From: CAYNWT01 sp964450955
Lineage (GTDB): Bacteria; Planctomycetota; Planctomycetia; Planctomycetales; Planctomycetaceae
Assembly: GCA_964450955.1 (NCBI GenBank)
Contig: CAYVFI010000003.1
Location: forward strand, 201,635-265,634
Direction: 5' to 3'
Length of the DNA: 64,000 nt
The position numbers were made by a program, and so were the translations under genes. Below are positions 36,401-40,867 of this stretch, one piece after another; position 1 is the first letter of the stretch; the number at the start of each line of letters is the position of its first letter. The notes beneath the pieces are model-generated. The model ran no database searches, was not told the DNA's origin, and saw only the letters and a program-made list of their open reading frames with translations.

Positions 36401-37707
36401 CGTTGGGAACTCTGGAGGCCGGCAATCCTGAAACGCTGTCTTCACGTGGTCATACGAATGACACATCATTGGTCAACTTCTATGTGAGCCGAAGTCTTGG
36501 TTCGACGCCAGTGCCGGGCACTGACCTGACACTCGGGTTGGAAAATGCTCAGCTCATCGGAACCGGCTTCCTTTGTGACGCGGATACGATTGAAGCGATT
36601 TGGAACGTGCCAGCTAATGCCGCCGGGCAAACCTGGTATCTGCAAACCGTTGAATCAACGCCGACGCCAACACTGAGTAACGTCCAGCCCGTTGAGATTG
36701 GCTCCAGTGGTTCCGGCGGCAGCGGTCGCCAGGAAGACGATAGCCAGTTAGACGGGTCAGCCTACGTCAGCGGGCACATTCTTAGGGTCCGGGGTACCAA
36801 TTCTGCTGATGAAATTGAAGTCGAGGTCGGAGACTCCAGTGTCCGGGTTGTCGTTAACGGCGAAGAGTCGGTATTCGATTCTCGCGATCACATGTTCCAC
36901 ACGATTGATGTCCAAAGCGATACGGGCCGTGACTCCATCGTGGTCAGCGGCACCGCGCCGACAGATCATCTGCATGGCGGAGTTCTCATTCAGTCGGGCG
37001 ACGGCAACGACACAATCAGCGTGTCCGATCTTTCAGCCGAGGTCAGGTCCGGGAACGGCAACGATAGCATTGTGGTCGCTGGTTCTTTGGAATCACGTGT
37101 CGATGTTCAGGCTGAGGCCGGCGATGACGAAGTCACCGTGTTGGGCCGAGTCCGAAGTGTCATCTCAGGCGGAGATGGCCACGATACGATCAGCGGTGGT
37201 GAATATCATGATGTGATTCGCGGTGATGCCGGTGCCGACCTGATTCTGGGCAACGGAGGTAACGATGTCGTCGAAGGCGGGTCAGGACAGGACGTCATTC
37301 GCGGCGGCCGGGGTCGAGACATCCTGCTGGGCAACGCTGGAAACGACAACATCCGTGGCGGTTCGTCTCATGATCTCATCGTCGGCGGCAACGGCAGCGA
37401 TGATATTGCCGGCGGTCGGGGCGATGATCTTGTCATCAGCAAAGCAACTGCGTTCGACCACGACTCTGAGCGAATGCGACAGGTAAGGAGACTTTGGAAC
37501 ACCGAAGGGCTTACCTACAGCGAACGAGCCGATGCGTTGACCGATTCTCAGACCGGACTGCTTCGGACAGACATCGTGGGCGAGACGTCAACCGACTCAG
37601 ACTCCGTGCTTGGCGGTGATGGCCTGGATCTGTTCTTTGCCAGTCTGCAAAGCGATTCCACCACGGACCTGAATCGGCTGGAACAGCTTTTCGATACCGA
37701 CAGGTAG
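18499..37707 (+). CDS. Giant 6402-residue surface/secreted rod protein (LEPR-XLL, DUF11/D2-type repeats, SdrD-B domains, RTX)
   Basis: One uninterrupted frame of 6402 codons with AGGA before the ATG. A basic N-terminus leads to ALELRALLAG (about 39-48), a LEPR-XLL-type motif found at the start of planctomycete giant exported proteins; there is no classical signal peptide. About 225-1960 hold irregular DUF11-type domains, the last six alternating between two subtypes. About 1961-4914 hold 17 Ig-like repeats of 165-184 residues, each joined to the next by Asp-rich linkers (DDPTD, EGDNDPDSPT). About 4917-5832 hold eight SdrD-B-like domains, each with two DxDGDG or DxNxNG loops and ending in DFGY or similar. 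A DUF11 domain (about 5834-5960), a linker, RTX nonapeptides (about 6165-6314) and a short tail follow. The composition is extremely acidic and almost free of Cys, as expected for an extracellular calcium-binding fibre. Role inferred: cell-surface structure or adhesion. Confidence 0.9.
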   Translation: MSLSSTLRASRFSLLGALSRGARRRKTRHVREAAQATEALELRALLAGAPVPTATLDIPPEEMINESFDFTVTFDNTSANPADVGYVPYVDLSVPDGIDLNSANYLGSPVSLTPAGEFDAGGNLVDSGGAPILHPLTGLAVTGTPGETLFIVELPFGSFVPDQPPAEITIVASTDATDGAVVGTPIDIDATGGFALGCDPLDNAASDPPIIGATDTDSITPQVIDLIKTGFIDDGIERATGPSYEYEYELAINIADGETVTNIDLADFLPNSFVYVAGSVNIDSSNSGGVTGQSITETPVAGAPQNAPDNDLLIEFATATGTTSERDIVVTYSVWISNFDADGNPVIDPDSGDQTVATNESEVTGTYPTGPVGDNDSFTDTNVEQSSIATQKSVAVVNDVGGAGPTPGDTLEWTIDVQVSDYFEFSNIVLDDTFTDGQRFDTSFTPTFVITEGGVTTSGSFAASNFDVTLNSPGDGTTDIEFDISGEVPDGVLTGDLFADMNQDGSTTVTVTFRTVIQDEFSDTFPSGDSSVDIGDVLSNTDTITGELPSGLFESDSGGASVQIDGPSVSKEVYAIDGILVGPGEETTAGRDITYRITLQLPTSDAEDLVLTDYIPLPFYDATTITTWNPGIAGTVPPSGTATYGPLHTLDTVVPGSGPVTPLPTDAVANTLQFDFGSFDVDPSEPSTIDILFTLTGQDVLMADGLTLQNQVLAEYGSTNSGEVSSSALAPVTIAAPELVLSKGVVSTDAVSPTFDGSTVGPVAFAAPGSAGPAFGGGITSTTLDANPIDSNLVDADAGDLVKFAIAVENNGGAQGFNLVIQDVIPAEYIVPTTGAGLNLQVSDGDGNAIPFTGNLFTTGIDLTDGGISDGSIASFDSADTAGDGSNVVIITYDLELAVSVEPDQVYTNTAELLQFGAIDGGNNHTLGSSNPDWSDDATVETLNFDVAKSLVTTSEIHTGVVGGIERVTIGEIVRYRLSAEIPEGTMTDIELRDLLPGGLQFLDDGTATAAFIANGGGIVSNDITGALDLGLGTAPGIVGNAPVAPTFVLPDVNVGSTSSTAADPDNYGSSVDPYFKFGQIVNSDNDADSEFIVVEFNALVLNQASTGNDNNDTRTNSAQARVGNVVEDSSNSVQVRIAEPLINNVNKTVTPATGDAGDTVSYTVTFSNSTATTRSTAWDVNLLDTLPSDVTLDLTSITVTPAGGTSGITDNSTGNTLDIDITQMPLGGSVTVEFDATLNTSVQPDELIVNTAKVSYSSLPGAGTVGGTNTTGSSTPDVSGADTGERDGSGAHNDYCDQDSAQVRVASPLIAKTLVGTSVVSASNANDEAVIGETVQYRVTVTLPEGTINEAEIIDALDAGLSFVSLDSITTSAGVASDSVDLNDSTTISVSAVGQNLTFDLGNIVNSNSSSTPETIVLTYTALVQDIVVNQGDANPGDMLSNSAAFGWTESGTAKDTPTVSAPEVEIIEPNVDIAKVVSAGAIDAGDQITYTITIDHNTLSDTDAFDLTFSDVVPSVVNVNFATGVTATHSTGGDIKTLFELTSSNELRTIPGSTFDLLEGETVTIEITGTIGGGVFPGQSISNTGTVDWTSIDGADPNERDGDDGQGGALDDYEESSTAAVSVVAEPSVAKDLIGTSIVTLNNANTEAVIGETIQYRVTVTVPEAVISDSQLVDNLDVGLEFVSLDSVEAFSAGIATADLTSSIDSFASTSSFNPTTTGDGIGAAQELVFDFGTLTNANNSNADVETLVLTYTVRVLNVPGNTSNGAAAGQMLNNAATLEYTAGGSPESTNTDSADNVEIIEPELEVLKSIDDETPHLGQTVTYTLTIQHTAASDADAHDIVVGDTLPSGMTLDVASINVVGAVVVANTSAGNNIDLELDGLADGSAITITYDATITTDATQIGANLNNTADTTWTSLPDGATSGATSERDGDGGNGGEDDYTDNVNETAVLTHPQLELEKDFVDAVPASSGVAGNFDVTYDFTITSTGNDPLTQVSLLEDVAMQYGGAFRGIVLQSGAPARITTSTATDDPEINSAYDGGAMDDELFDNSSTNVNSIAQGQSVTIRVIFEVDPNDATAMLTNGDLVNQAIVTATGADTGVVVSDLSDDPDNPTDADGDPGTPADDDGNPDDPNTIRFPNISLQKETVGPPVVASSGTAGNFDIRYRFTINNTGSTDLDTLVLNENLVASFGTAFVRIVPQGGALAPAVITSSSATDDPGINGSFDATAASPNIFDASAALLEPNQMVEVEIVVELDPDATGAIFDSVTGDGSGDFENQAEITAEDPSDGTVVDDNSDDPSDMANNDDDADNDPDDPTTVILPNITLTKTQVGNIEPATSGTAGNWEVTYDLEIINSGGEALNSLSLVEDLQAHYGGAFVGLVTQSVGVPATIQASTATNDPEINAAYTGMTGSSQLFDNSGSNTNLLEIGEAVTVRIVIEVDPDEPTATLPGGIFENQAAVEGTGAISGVTVDDESDDPTNMADDDGDADNDPDDPNQFVIPDVTLTKQVSTTTPPSINSDGTWSVVFELQMTNTGSTVLDNLQIYDNLMAIGNLGATWVSTDAVTIDNSGVTTGDNAVLNAGWVTDPSQNILTGAGSMNVGDTVGVTFTVTIDPDVSGASSSPLLNQAIAEADDPTDTPVSDPSDDPVDNANADPNDDNNPDDPTAIEIADIGVSKQVNDVIELGTNQFRVEYVVVVENTGTVNLSNIDVTEDINAELGAAFESVFAGPTEVVLLRNFAAGSVMPTINTAGWDGTSANSLLVDGDGTDLMQPGDSFVLVFTVDLDTDPGDDTGAPLYTNTVRATADGANGQPAADDSDDGTNPNSDGGDGNEDTPTPFRTSQIRSAKTHGTAVQNADGTYTVPVTIRVENTGNVDLTNLTLFDDVATEWGNAYIGLSNQSVNAVAPFTGTLPLVNPAWNTTNTSVDMINGGAAVLLPNEAFEFTFDALVDPDAVDSTSDFLSNQAEASGDGENHDGTMVTVSDESGNESSIDEGVDNDEPTPLIIPEVILTKRLISSTIASSETAGNLDAVYEFVYENTGTVTLQAPTITDDWNTQFGAMFVGVVDMDLSDDTIAPGASGVGGNAAYTGAAADNLLDGAGQLLPGEIVTVRVTIEVDPDAEPALLVDGELVNQAEAEGTYDPDPGTAGDEIIVGDDSDDPDDDTDNDTEADGEPDDPTTLSVADVELTKVVSGATPAASGTVGNFDVTYTFTVTNTGSEALANLSVTDDFATQFGGAFVSVLDVQVVPGTATVAPVANNAANNPGGAYDGTMGSDMLLGSPADNLRSGEFYQIILRVEIDPDNAGATYNASGDLENTANTSGDGEQGGSATDVSDDTNEPANVETDGDNEPDDPTTLILSSIELQKSATSVEPASSGTAGNYDVTYEFTFTNNGNEDLTNLTLTDDWVGHFGSMFVRIVDTDLSNDVVAPFGSGIGGNAAYTGGATQNIMDGAGTLNPGLSVTVTLIVEVDPDADTTFLVNGTLENSASVSGTDPNSTVVSDISDDPTDGDDTETEGDNDPDSPTNVSIADIDIQKIVSTTSPPVPATSGVQGNFDVTYEMLITNTGTETLSNLSLTDNLTTQFGTAFVDVVSVQVINIDATVPPADNDGGYDGTDTTDMLSGGPTDDFRPAEQFRVILVVELDPDAAMGVYNAAGELENSADVSGDGENGGMATDVSDDSTNDADAQDPTDPDNDGDDPTAFSVPNIELEKTATSMVPAFSGAAGNYDITYQLVFTNTGNEDLSNLTLTDDWLGQFDAMFVGIVDTDLSNGNVVAPVGSGIDGNNAYTGGALENMLDGAGTLASGETVTVTVVVEVDPDAAPTFLVNGTIENTATVTGTDPDSNVVADISDDPSDTDDAETEGDNDPDSPTNVSLADIDVEKIVSTTSPPVPATSGTAGNFDVTYEFVVTNTGTEALSNLSLTDDLATQFGTAFVDVVSVSVVDIDASNAPTANNGGYDGTAGSDMLIGAASDDLRPAEQFRVILVVELDPDSATGVYNTAGQLENSADVAGDGENGGTATDVSDDTTDGNDTQDPTDPDNDGDDPTTFSVPDIELEKTATGMVPALSGTAGNYDVTYELVFTNTGNEDLNNLTLTDNWAGQFGNMFVRIVDTNLSDGNVVAPGGSFINGAPIYNGGAADNMLDGIGVLASGESVTVTVVVEVDPDADTGFLVNGTLENIASVTGTDPDSNIVSDTSDDPTDADDTETEGDNDPDSPTNISIPDIDLQKVLSTANPPVPAVSGAPGNFDVTYEFLVENTGTDVLSNLSLTDDLATQFGQAFVDVVSVTVINIDATNPPTANNGGYNGTAGSDILIGTASDDFRPTEQFRVVLVVEIDPDNTGAVYNADGELQNSADVQGDGENGGTATDVSDDTSDDTNAQDPSDPDNDGDDPTTLIISDIELEKQAINTVPALSGTPGNYDITYEFVLTNTGNDPLTNLTLTDDWMSQFGAMFVGVVDTDLSDGNVVAPGGSGIGGNNNYLGVAAGNMLDGVGTLQAGDSVIVTLTVEVDTDADPTFLVNGTLQNSAEIDGLDSDLNPVTDASNDPTDGDDIETDGDNEPDSPTNVTIPEIDVEKVISPTNRPVPAASGTIGNFDVTYEFLVSNTGTETLSNISLTDDLAGQLGGAFINVLSITVVNIDATSVPAGNNGYTGIGTSDMLNGSSSDVLEPSQSFRVVLEVEIDPNNEDAIYNGAGALENSAEAAGDGDSGTVTDISDDTTDPTNAQDPSDPDNDGDDPTELLIGSLELEKTVSAPRVAASGVPGHFDLTYTFVITSTGNDVVNNLTLIDDWATHFGSGYITIADTDLSNDVTGSATAIGDNNYTGGGSENMFAAGSTLGVGEVVTMQVVVTVNPSAPGAILPGGKFINSADVSGVDSDGDPAADVSDDPTDPANVDTNGNSDPDDPTEVGFGEIGDFVWFDLDGDGTYDPATEIPYPGVEITIKGDIDGDGINETFTTTTDANGMYLFEGLPLIEWTVCVTNPPGTSNTFDDDGGEDGESTVALVDTNFVRHDQDFGLKGDGSIGDTVFLDSNGNGVQNPNEIGIPGVTVSLDIDIDGDGTTDLTVTTTTDQDGNYLFDNLPKGTYDVTVNPPLSLNETSDLDDDGNPDTDSTVVLGAGRNNLGQDFGFVGGGTIGDTIFMDINHNGEFDTDEGIGGVTVELKVDLDGDGFNETITTVTNGNGQYLFDGLPTRLDYIVKVDQTTLPVGVSNTVDPDGGNNSRSELRINNINPSNLDQDFGYAGAGVIGDTIFADLNNNGVADPGEGLAGVTVEIKVDFDGDGQLETFTTVTDANGNYEFECLPTGLDYLVKVIPATLPPNMQNTVDPDGDDPNRSEFRLTHTRPENHRQDFGYRGPGEIGDTIFLDHNHNGQPDPDEGIAGVVVELKYDLNGNGTIDTISTVTDSNGHYLFSGLPFKDSLNNAPMLYKIKVDKTTLPAGLTNTIDPDGGRNSRSEVTLDANNRDDLHQDFGYAGPGSIGDVLFADINGNGVADAGEGLSGVTVEIMADIDGDGQIETFTTVTDANGMYLFECLPVDDGNGNGIDYRIRVDQDTLPPGLENTFDPDGSRNGISEITLTPGAGSSNGAQDFGYQGEGRIGDTIFLDINDNGVPDPGEELAGVSVELVGDIDGDGNTEKVITTTDSNGQYSFIGLPVEAPGGGGIDYTVKVDKVAGAVGDTLPADVKNTVDPHRGKNSISELTLTSRRPTNDQQDFGYRAKGEVGDRVFLDVDGDGKWDSGEGISGVEVTLTGDFDNDGIPDTVTTTTGPDGQYQFTGLPRDETYIVRINPDTVPATYVAAFDPDGGKDLESSVTLNRRLKRGEDFGFLESVDLTITKDNTHPNDLALSGEEFTYEIVVTNNGPGTAHNARVVDRFPNKIVSAEWKATGTRGTKFNSSGTGDIVETVIIPKDGQITYTVTVTTESDFTGNVRNQARIRTNGDQVDTNPDDNIADDLTVIADMNVRPLGTLEAGNPETLSSRGHTNDTSLVNFYVSRSLGSTPVPGTDLTLGLENAQLIGTGFLCDADTIEAIWNVPANAAGQTWYLQTVESTPTPTLSNVQPVEIGSSGSGGSGRQEDDSQLDGSAYVSGHILRVRGTNSADEIEVEVGDSSVRVVVNGEESVFDSRDHMFHTIDVQSDTGRDSIVVSGTAPTDHLHGGVLIQSGDGNDTISVSDLSAEVRSGNGNDSIVVAGSLESRVDVQAEAGDDEVTVLGRVRSVISGGDGHDTISGGEYHDVIRGDAGADLILGNGGNDVVEGGSGQDVIRGGRGRDILLGNAGNDNIRGGSSHDLIVGGNGSDDIAGGRGDDLVISKATAFDHDSERMRQVRRLWNTEGLTYSERADALTDSQTGLLRTDIVGETSTDSDSVLGGDGLDLFFASLQSDSTTDLNRLEQLFDTDR
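21337..24378 (+). repeat. Six alternating DUF11-type repeats (C/D subtypes) in the giant gene
   Basis: Two subtypes alternate three times. C type begins AKSL/AKTL/AKDL and contains VTIGEIVRYR or AVIGETVQYRVTVT (initial Lys codons at 21343, 22435, 23395). D type begins NKTV, AKVV or LKSI and contains GDTVSYTVTF, GDQITYTITI or GQTVTYTLTI (Lys codons at 21940, 22927, 23929). The C-to-C spacing is 1092 and 960 bp and the D-to-D spacing 987 and 1002 bp, so this section is also built from dimers, but less regular than the later array. Confidence 0.75.
24379..27537 (+). repeat. First six, more divergent, Ig-like repeats of the main array
   Basis: Repeats start at 24379, 24931, 25483, 26023, 26530 and 27043 (spacing 552, 552, 540, 507, 513, 495 bp). 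Each has an initial xxK (LEK, LQK, LTK, LTK, VSK, SAK), a central TNTG-like turn, an acidic residue in LxED/LxDN-type motifs, and a terminal [LF]xNxA/V. Sequence similarity between neighbours is lower than in the following section, and A/B subtypes are not distinguishable. Confidence 0.85.
27538..33240 (+). repeat. Higher-order dimer repeat: eleven Ig-like repeats alternating B-A-B-A, 1041-bp period
   Basis: B repeats (GNYDVTY, LTLTDDW, VDTDLS, AYTGG..NMLDGAG, VNGTLEN) start at 27538, 28600, 29638, 30679, 31720 and 32755. A repeats (GNFDVTY, LSLTDDLATQFG, DVVSV, GGYDGT, RPAEQFRVIL, SGDGENGG) start at 28069, 29110, 30151, 31192 and 32233. The last four A starts are spaced exactly 1041 bp (347 codons) apart, and the B starts from 28600 on are 1035-1041 bp apart. 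A-to-B gaps are mostly 522-531 bp and B-to-A gaps 510-531 bp. The array must have grown by duplicating A+B pairs in frame. Confidence 0.93.
33247..35994 (+). repeat. Eight SdrD-B-like domain repeats
   Basis: Domains begin with G-x-[IV]-GD at 33247, 33577, 33910, 34246, 34582, 34939, 35296 and 35668 (330-372 bp each). Each holds an EF-hand-like loop right after the start (for example DSNGNGVQNPNE, DLNNNGVADPGE, DVDGDGKWDSGE), a second loop of the DIDGDG type, the strand motif DxNGxYLFxxLP and a closing DFGY, DFGF or DFGL. This is the pattern of SdrD B / Cna-B-like stalk domains that bind calcium. Confidence 0.9.
36991..37440 (+). repeat. RTX (haemolysin-type calcium-binding) nonapeptides in the giant gene
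   Basis: The array contains about fifteen GGxGxDxUx-type units, among them SGDGNDTIS, GGDGHDTIS, GDAGADLIL, GNGGNDVVE, GGSGQDVIR, GNAGNDNIR, GGNGSDDIA and GGRGDDLVI. These fold into a calcium-bound parallel beta roll in RTX proteins. Confidence 0.9.
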
Positions 37708-37730
37708 ACCGGCTGGAATAGTGCAACAAG

Positions 37731-37766
37731 AAAAGCCATGAGACCTTACCGGCCTCATGGCTTTTT
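37731..37766. terminator. Bidirectional intrinsic terminator between convergent genes
   Basis: A perfect 12-bp stem (AAAAGCCATGAG, 37731-37742, with CTCATGGCTTTT, 37754-37765) and an 11-base loop are followed by more T on the plus strand. The complementary A-rich side gives a T-tract on the minus strand. It serves the giant gene and the convergent sigma-factor operon. Confidence 0.9.
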
Positions 37767-37789
37767 GTTTTCGTTAGAGTCAATCCGGC

Positions 37790-38182
37790 TCAGTCGACCA
37801 GTTCAATGTCCTGCTCTGGCACAGAAATGTCGCTATCGTCCTGAACGCCTGCGCGGACGTTAATTGGCTGGTCGTTGTCCGCATCACCGGGCTGCACCGC
37901 GAATACACCAGCACCAGCGCCGGACGATTCGCTCGAACCAGGCGTACTGCCAAACTGAAACGCCACCGTTGCCAGCACAAGTGCCGCAACGCAGCTGGCC
38001 ACAGCCACTTTCATCCAGTTCGAAGATACTCGAGCACCACCAGCAGCGGGAACGCGGCTCCGCACTGCCGGAGTCGTCAAACGCAAAGGTCCATCCAAAC
38101 GCGATGGTACTTCTGCCTGGAAAAATGATGTGAGAATTTCGTCCATGTCCTTATCACTCCACTTCTTCTTGTCAGACTTCAT
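37790..38182 (-). CDS. Small single-pass membrane protein coupled to the ECF sigma factor (candidate anti-sigma factor)
   Basis: A 130-residue protein with a Lys-rich cytoplasmic-looking N-terminus (MKSDKKKWSDKDMDEILTSF), one membrane helix (about 56-77, MKVAVASCVAALVLATVAF) and a strongly acidic C-terminal tail that should lie outside the cytoplasm. Its start overlaps the end of the sigma-factor gene by 11 bases, which implies translational coupling. Position and topology match the usual partner of an ECF sigma factor, but no zinc-binding HxxxCxxC anti-sigma motif is present and I recognise no family. Alternatives are a sensor or simply a co-regulated envelope protein. Confidence 0.65.
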   Translation of the reverse strand: MKSDKKKWSDKDMDEILTSFFQAEVPSRLDGPLRLTTPAVRSRVPAAGGARVSSNWMKVAVASCVAALVLATVAFQFGSTPGSSESSGAGAGVFAVQPGDADNDQPINVRAGVQDDSDISVPEQDIELVD

Positions 38183-38696
38183 GGCCTACTCCCGCCTCTT
38201 CAAGTATTGCGGCTAGCCGCCTGCGAGCCCGCGACAGTCGCATGTCAACCGCTGCAGCCGATGAATCCATCGTCTGAGCGATACGGTTGGAGGACCACCC
38301 CAGTGCATATCGAAGCACCAGAACTTCACGATCCTCGGCCTTAAGTTCAGTCAAAGCCTTCCGCACTTCAGATCGAAGTTCCTGACCTTCCATCAACGAG
38401 GAAGGTTCCTGAACCGCCTTGGCGGATTGCTCGTCCAATTTATCTGTCAATCGGGTAGAGCTACTCTTGCGGCGAGCAACATCTCGCAGCCAGTTTCGAC
38501 CTACCCGCAGTAACCACGCTCTCACATCGCGAATCGGCTCACCAGTGTGAGCCTGCAGCCTAAGGAATGATTCCTGTAAGGCATCATAGGCGCGTTCAGG
38601 ATCGGAACAGTGAGCATAGAACAAGGCCCAAAGTTCTCGGCCCTGATCATTGTACAACTGCTCAATCTTGTCCGGTTCTGTTCGCCCTTCCGTCAT
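38172..38696 (-). CDS. ECF-type RNA polymerase sigma factor
   Basis: A 174-residue sigma-70 family protein of extracytoplasmic-function type. Region 2 is visible at about 13-75 (LYNDQGRELWALFYAHCSDP, AYDALQESFLRLQAH, RAWLLRVGRNWLRDVARRKS), where the DALQESFLRL segment contacts core polymerase. Region 4 lies at about 112-168 (LKAEDREVLVLRYALGWSSN, then AVDMRLSRARRRLAAIL, a helix-turn-helix). Regions 1 and 3 are absent, as expected. Its own promoter should lie in the 196-base gap before the ROK kinase gene, which is divergent. The operon runs towards the giant gene, so a role in controlling envelope proteins is plausible but is inference. Confidence 0.92.
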   Translation of the reverse strand: MTEGRTEPDKIEQLYNDQGRELWALFYAHCSDPERAYDALQESFLRLQAHTGEPIRDVRAWLLRVGRNWLRDVARRKSSSTRLTDKLDEQSAKAVQEPSSLMEGQELRSEVRKALTELKAEDREVLVLRYALGWSSNRIAQTMDSSAAAVDMRLSRARRRLAAILEEAGVGHEV

Positions 38697-38892
38697 GTGG
38701 AGCCAACCGTTTCAAAGAGAAGCACGCTTCTCATCTAATAGACGCTGCGAGACGGCCATTCTAACGGCTATCTGCGGCGATTTGATATTTCACTGATCGA
38801 CGTAAATCTAGTATTCATGCAGTTTTATAGGCTGCTGGCAGGATTCGCCGGACATTGAATGGCCCCCTGGACTCAGTAAAGACCCGCAAGCC

Positions 38893-39927
38893 ATGACGAC
38901 TAAGAAACAAGATTCGACAGCACCACCCCTCAAGGATGGCCCGTTTTTTCTGGGGATTGACCTGGGCGGGACGAACATAAAGGCGGGGGTCGTTGCAGAC
39001 TGTGGTACACCCATGTCCAAGTGCACGACCCGCACACACGCGACCGAAGGACCTGTGCCGGGAATCAGGCGGATGTGCGAAGTGGGCGCCGATGCCATCC
39101 GTGACGCGGGACTCGACCTCTCCGATATCAGCGCGGTCGGCGTCGCTACGCCTGGAACCATGGACATCCCCGGCGGAATGCTGTTAGCCCCACCCAACCT
39201 GCCCGGTTGGAACGACGTCCCGGTTCGGCAACAAATCCACGATCACTTCAAAAAGCCAACCACACTCCAAAACGACGCTAACGCGGCCGCCTATGGCGAA
39301 TACTGGGCTGGCGCGGCGAAGGATGCCAGCAGCCTGGCGTTCTGGACGCTGGGCACGGGAGTCGGTGGTGGCATCATTATTGGCGACACCATTATCGAAG
39401 GGCAGCACTCGCACGGTTCAGAATGCGGACACCTGATTCTGGAGATGGAAGGCGGACGACTTTGCGAGGGCACCCAGCAGTGGGGCACACTGGAAGCCTA
39501 CGCCAGCGCGACCGCGTTGATTAAGCGGTGCAGCGAAGCTCTTGAGGCAGGTTGCAAGACTTCGATTCGAACCAGAATTGACGCCGGCGAAGAATTGACA
39601 CCAATCCTCATAGCGGCCGAAGCCAAAGCCGGCGACGAACTTGCCGACCAACTTATCATGGAAACAGCTCGCTACCTGGGCGTCGGAACAACAACGGTAA
39701 TCCACATCATTAACCCGGCGATGGTGTTGATTGGCGGAGCTATGACGTTCGGCCGGCACGACACCGAACTTGGCCGGCGCTTTCTGGAACGCATCTGTGA
39801 GGAAGTTAAGCAACGCGCGTTCAACGTTCCGGCTCAGAACACGATTATCGACTACGCCACCCTTGGTGGAGACGCCGGCTTCATTGGCGCGGCAGGCTGC
39901 GCGCGGCTGGAATTTGGTCGGCAGTAA
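38893..39927 (+). CDS. ROK-family sugar kinase lacking the usual zinc-cysteine cluster
   Basis: A 344-residue protein of the ROK family, in which most enzymes phosphorylate glucose or N-acetylated sugars. Visible motifs are the phosphate loop LGIDLGGTNIKAGVV (about 20-34), VATPGTMD, LQNDANAAAYGEYWAGAA (the DANAAA catalytic region), GTGVGGGIIIGD and SECGHLILE in the ExGH position. The Cys-rich motif that binds zinc in most ROK proteins (CxCGxxGCxE) is replaced here by RLCEGTQQWGTLE, so only the first Cys remains. The downstream LEAYASATALIKR is normal. It is probably an active kinase of unknown sugar specificity; glucokinase is the default guess. Confidence 0.85.
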   Translation: MTTKKQDSTAPPLKDGPFFLGIDLGGTNIKAGVVADCGTPMSKCTTRTHATEGPVPGIRRMCEVGADAIRDAGLDLSDISAVGVATPGTMDIPGGMLLAPPNLPGWNDVPVRQQIHDHFKKPTTLQNDANAAAYGEYWAGAAKDASSLAFWTLGTGVGGGIIIGDTIIEGQHSHGSECGHLILEMEGGRLCEGTQQWGTLEAYASATALIKRCSEALEAGCKTSIRTRIDAGEELTPILIAAEAKAGDELADQLIMETARYLGVGTTTVIHIINPAMVLIGGAMTFGRHDTELGRRFLERICEEVKQRAFNVPAQNTIIDYATLGGDAGFIGAAGCARLEFGRQ

Positions 39928-40005
39928 ATCTGGTCATCGTCGTCGAACACTGCGTGCGGCCGCGTTCCGCAGAAGCACAGACTTGCAGAGTCCGGCGACA
40001 CGACG

Positions 40006-40851
40006 CTAGTTTTGATTGCCGTTGGTAAAGTCCGGTGGCTTTGTAATGAACTCCGTTAGATCGATGCCGCCTTTTTGGTCGGACTCAATCAGTTTCAGAC
40101 GCTTCTCAATTTCGTGCAGCCGCTGTTCCAGAAGTGGATGGAAAATCTCTTCTTCCATGTTCCGATCTGGTTCAGGAACCGTTGGATAATCCAACTGCCG
40201 CTGCAGCGCGGCGAACATGTACAGCAGCTCGCGGCCGATGTTGGCTTTCGCGATCCGGCCTTCCTGAGCACCAAACAGGGGCGGGTCGTCACGATCGGTA
40301 ATTTTCTGGTCGATGCGAAACTGCTCTGATGCTCCGTAAATAAACCCAGCCAGGTCGCGCGTTCCCAGCTGCTTCTCCAGCCGAATAATCCAGCGTTTCC
40401 AATGTTGGTCGTAGAACCGATCTTCGGCCATCGCCTTCATGCCGTCTTTGTAGCCAAGGCGATTTCGAGCAATCGATTCAAACTGATAAACAAACAGCCC
40501 CGGCATCGTCGCTTCGCCGGCCAGGTACTCGGCTTCGCGTTCAAGAACCTGCAACGCCACCCGCTGGTCAAACTTCGAACGATCGTCTTCGGCTCGAGAC
40601 AGAACGAAAGTCTGGAACGAGCTGAAGTAGTGCTTCAGCTTCCCCATCGCATCGCTAATACGGCCACTCAGCATGATCTCGCCGCGCAGAAAGTCGATCG
40701 CCATTGGCAGTCGTGTCGTGGCGAGAATCTCTTCATGGATCGTTTGCAGGATTTCCTGTGACGGAATCTTTGCGTCTAAGCGTTCGCGGTAGACGCGAAA
40801 AAAATACGCCTGCTCGATGTGTTCCGAGCGATCAAGAGCTTCTGAAGACAT
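40006..40851 (-). CDS. Conserved-looking hypothetical protein paired with a Ser/Thr kinase gene
   Basis: A 281-residue soluble, mostly helical protein with no signal peptide or membrane segment. It is rich in Arg, Glu and aromatic residues (YFFRVYRERLDAKIPSQEIL, FQTFVLSRAEDDRSKFDQRV) and ends with a short coiled-coil-like segment (LLEQRLHEIEKRLKLIES). I recognise no domain. The gene begins 16 bases after the end of the kinase gene on the same strand, so the two are almost certainly one operon. A kinase substrate or adaptor is the simplest guess from context, without support from motifs. Confidence 0.7.
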   Translation of the reverse strand: MSSEALDRSEHIEQAYFFRVYRERLDAKIPSQEILQTIHEEILATTRLPMAIDFLRGEIMLSGRISDAMGKLKHYFSSFQTFVLSRAEDDRSKFDQRVALQVLEREAEYLAGEATMPGLFVYQFESIARNRLGYKDGMKAMAEDRFYDQHWKRWIIRLEKQLGTRDLAGFIYGASEQFRIDQKITDRDDPPLFGAQEGRIAKANIGRELLYMFAALQRQLDYPTVPEPDRNMEEEIFHPLLEQRLHEIEKRLKLIESDQKGGIDLTEFITKPPDFTNGNQN

Positions 40852-40867
40852 ACTGTGTTCGTTGGTT

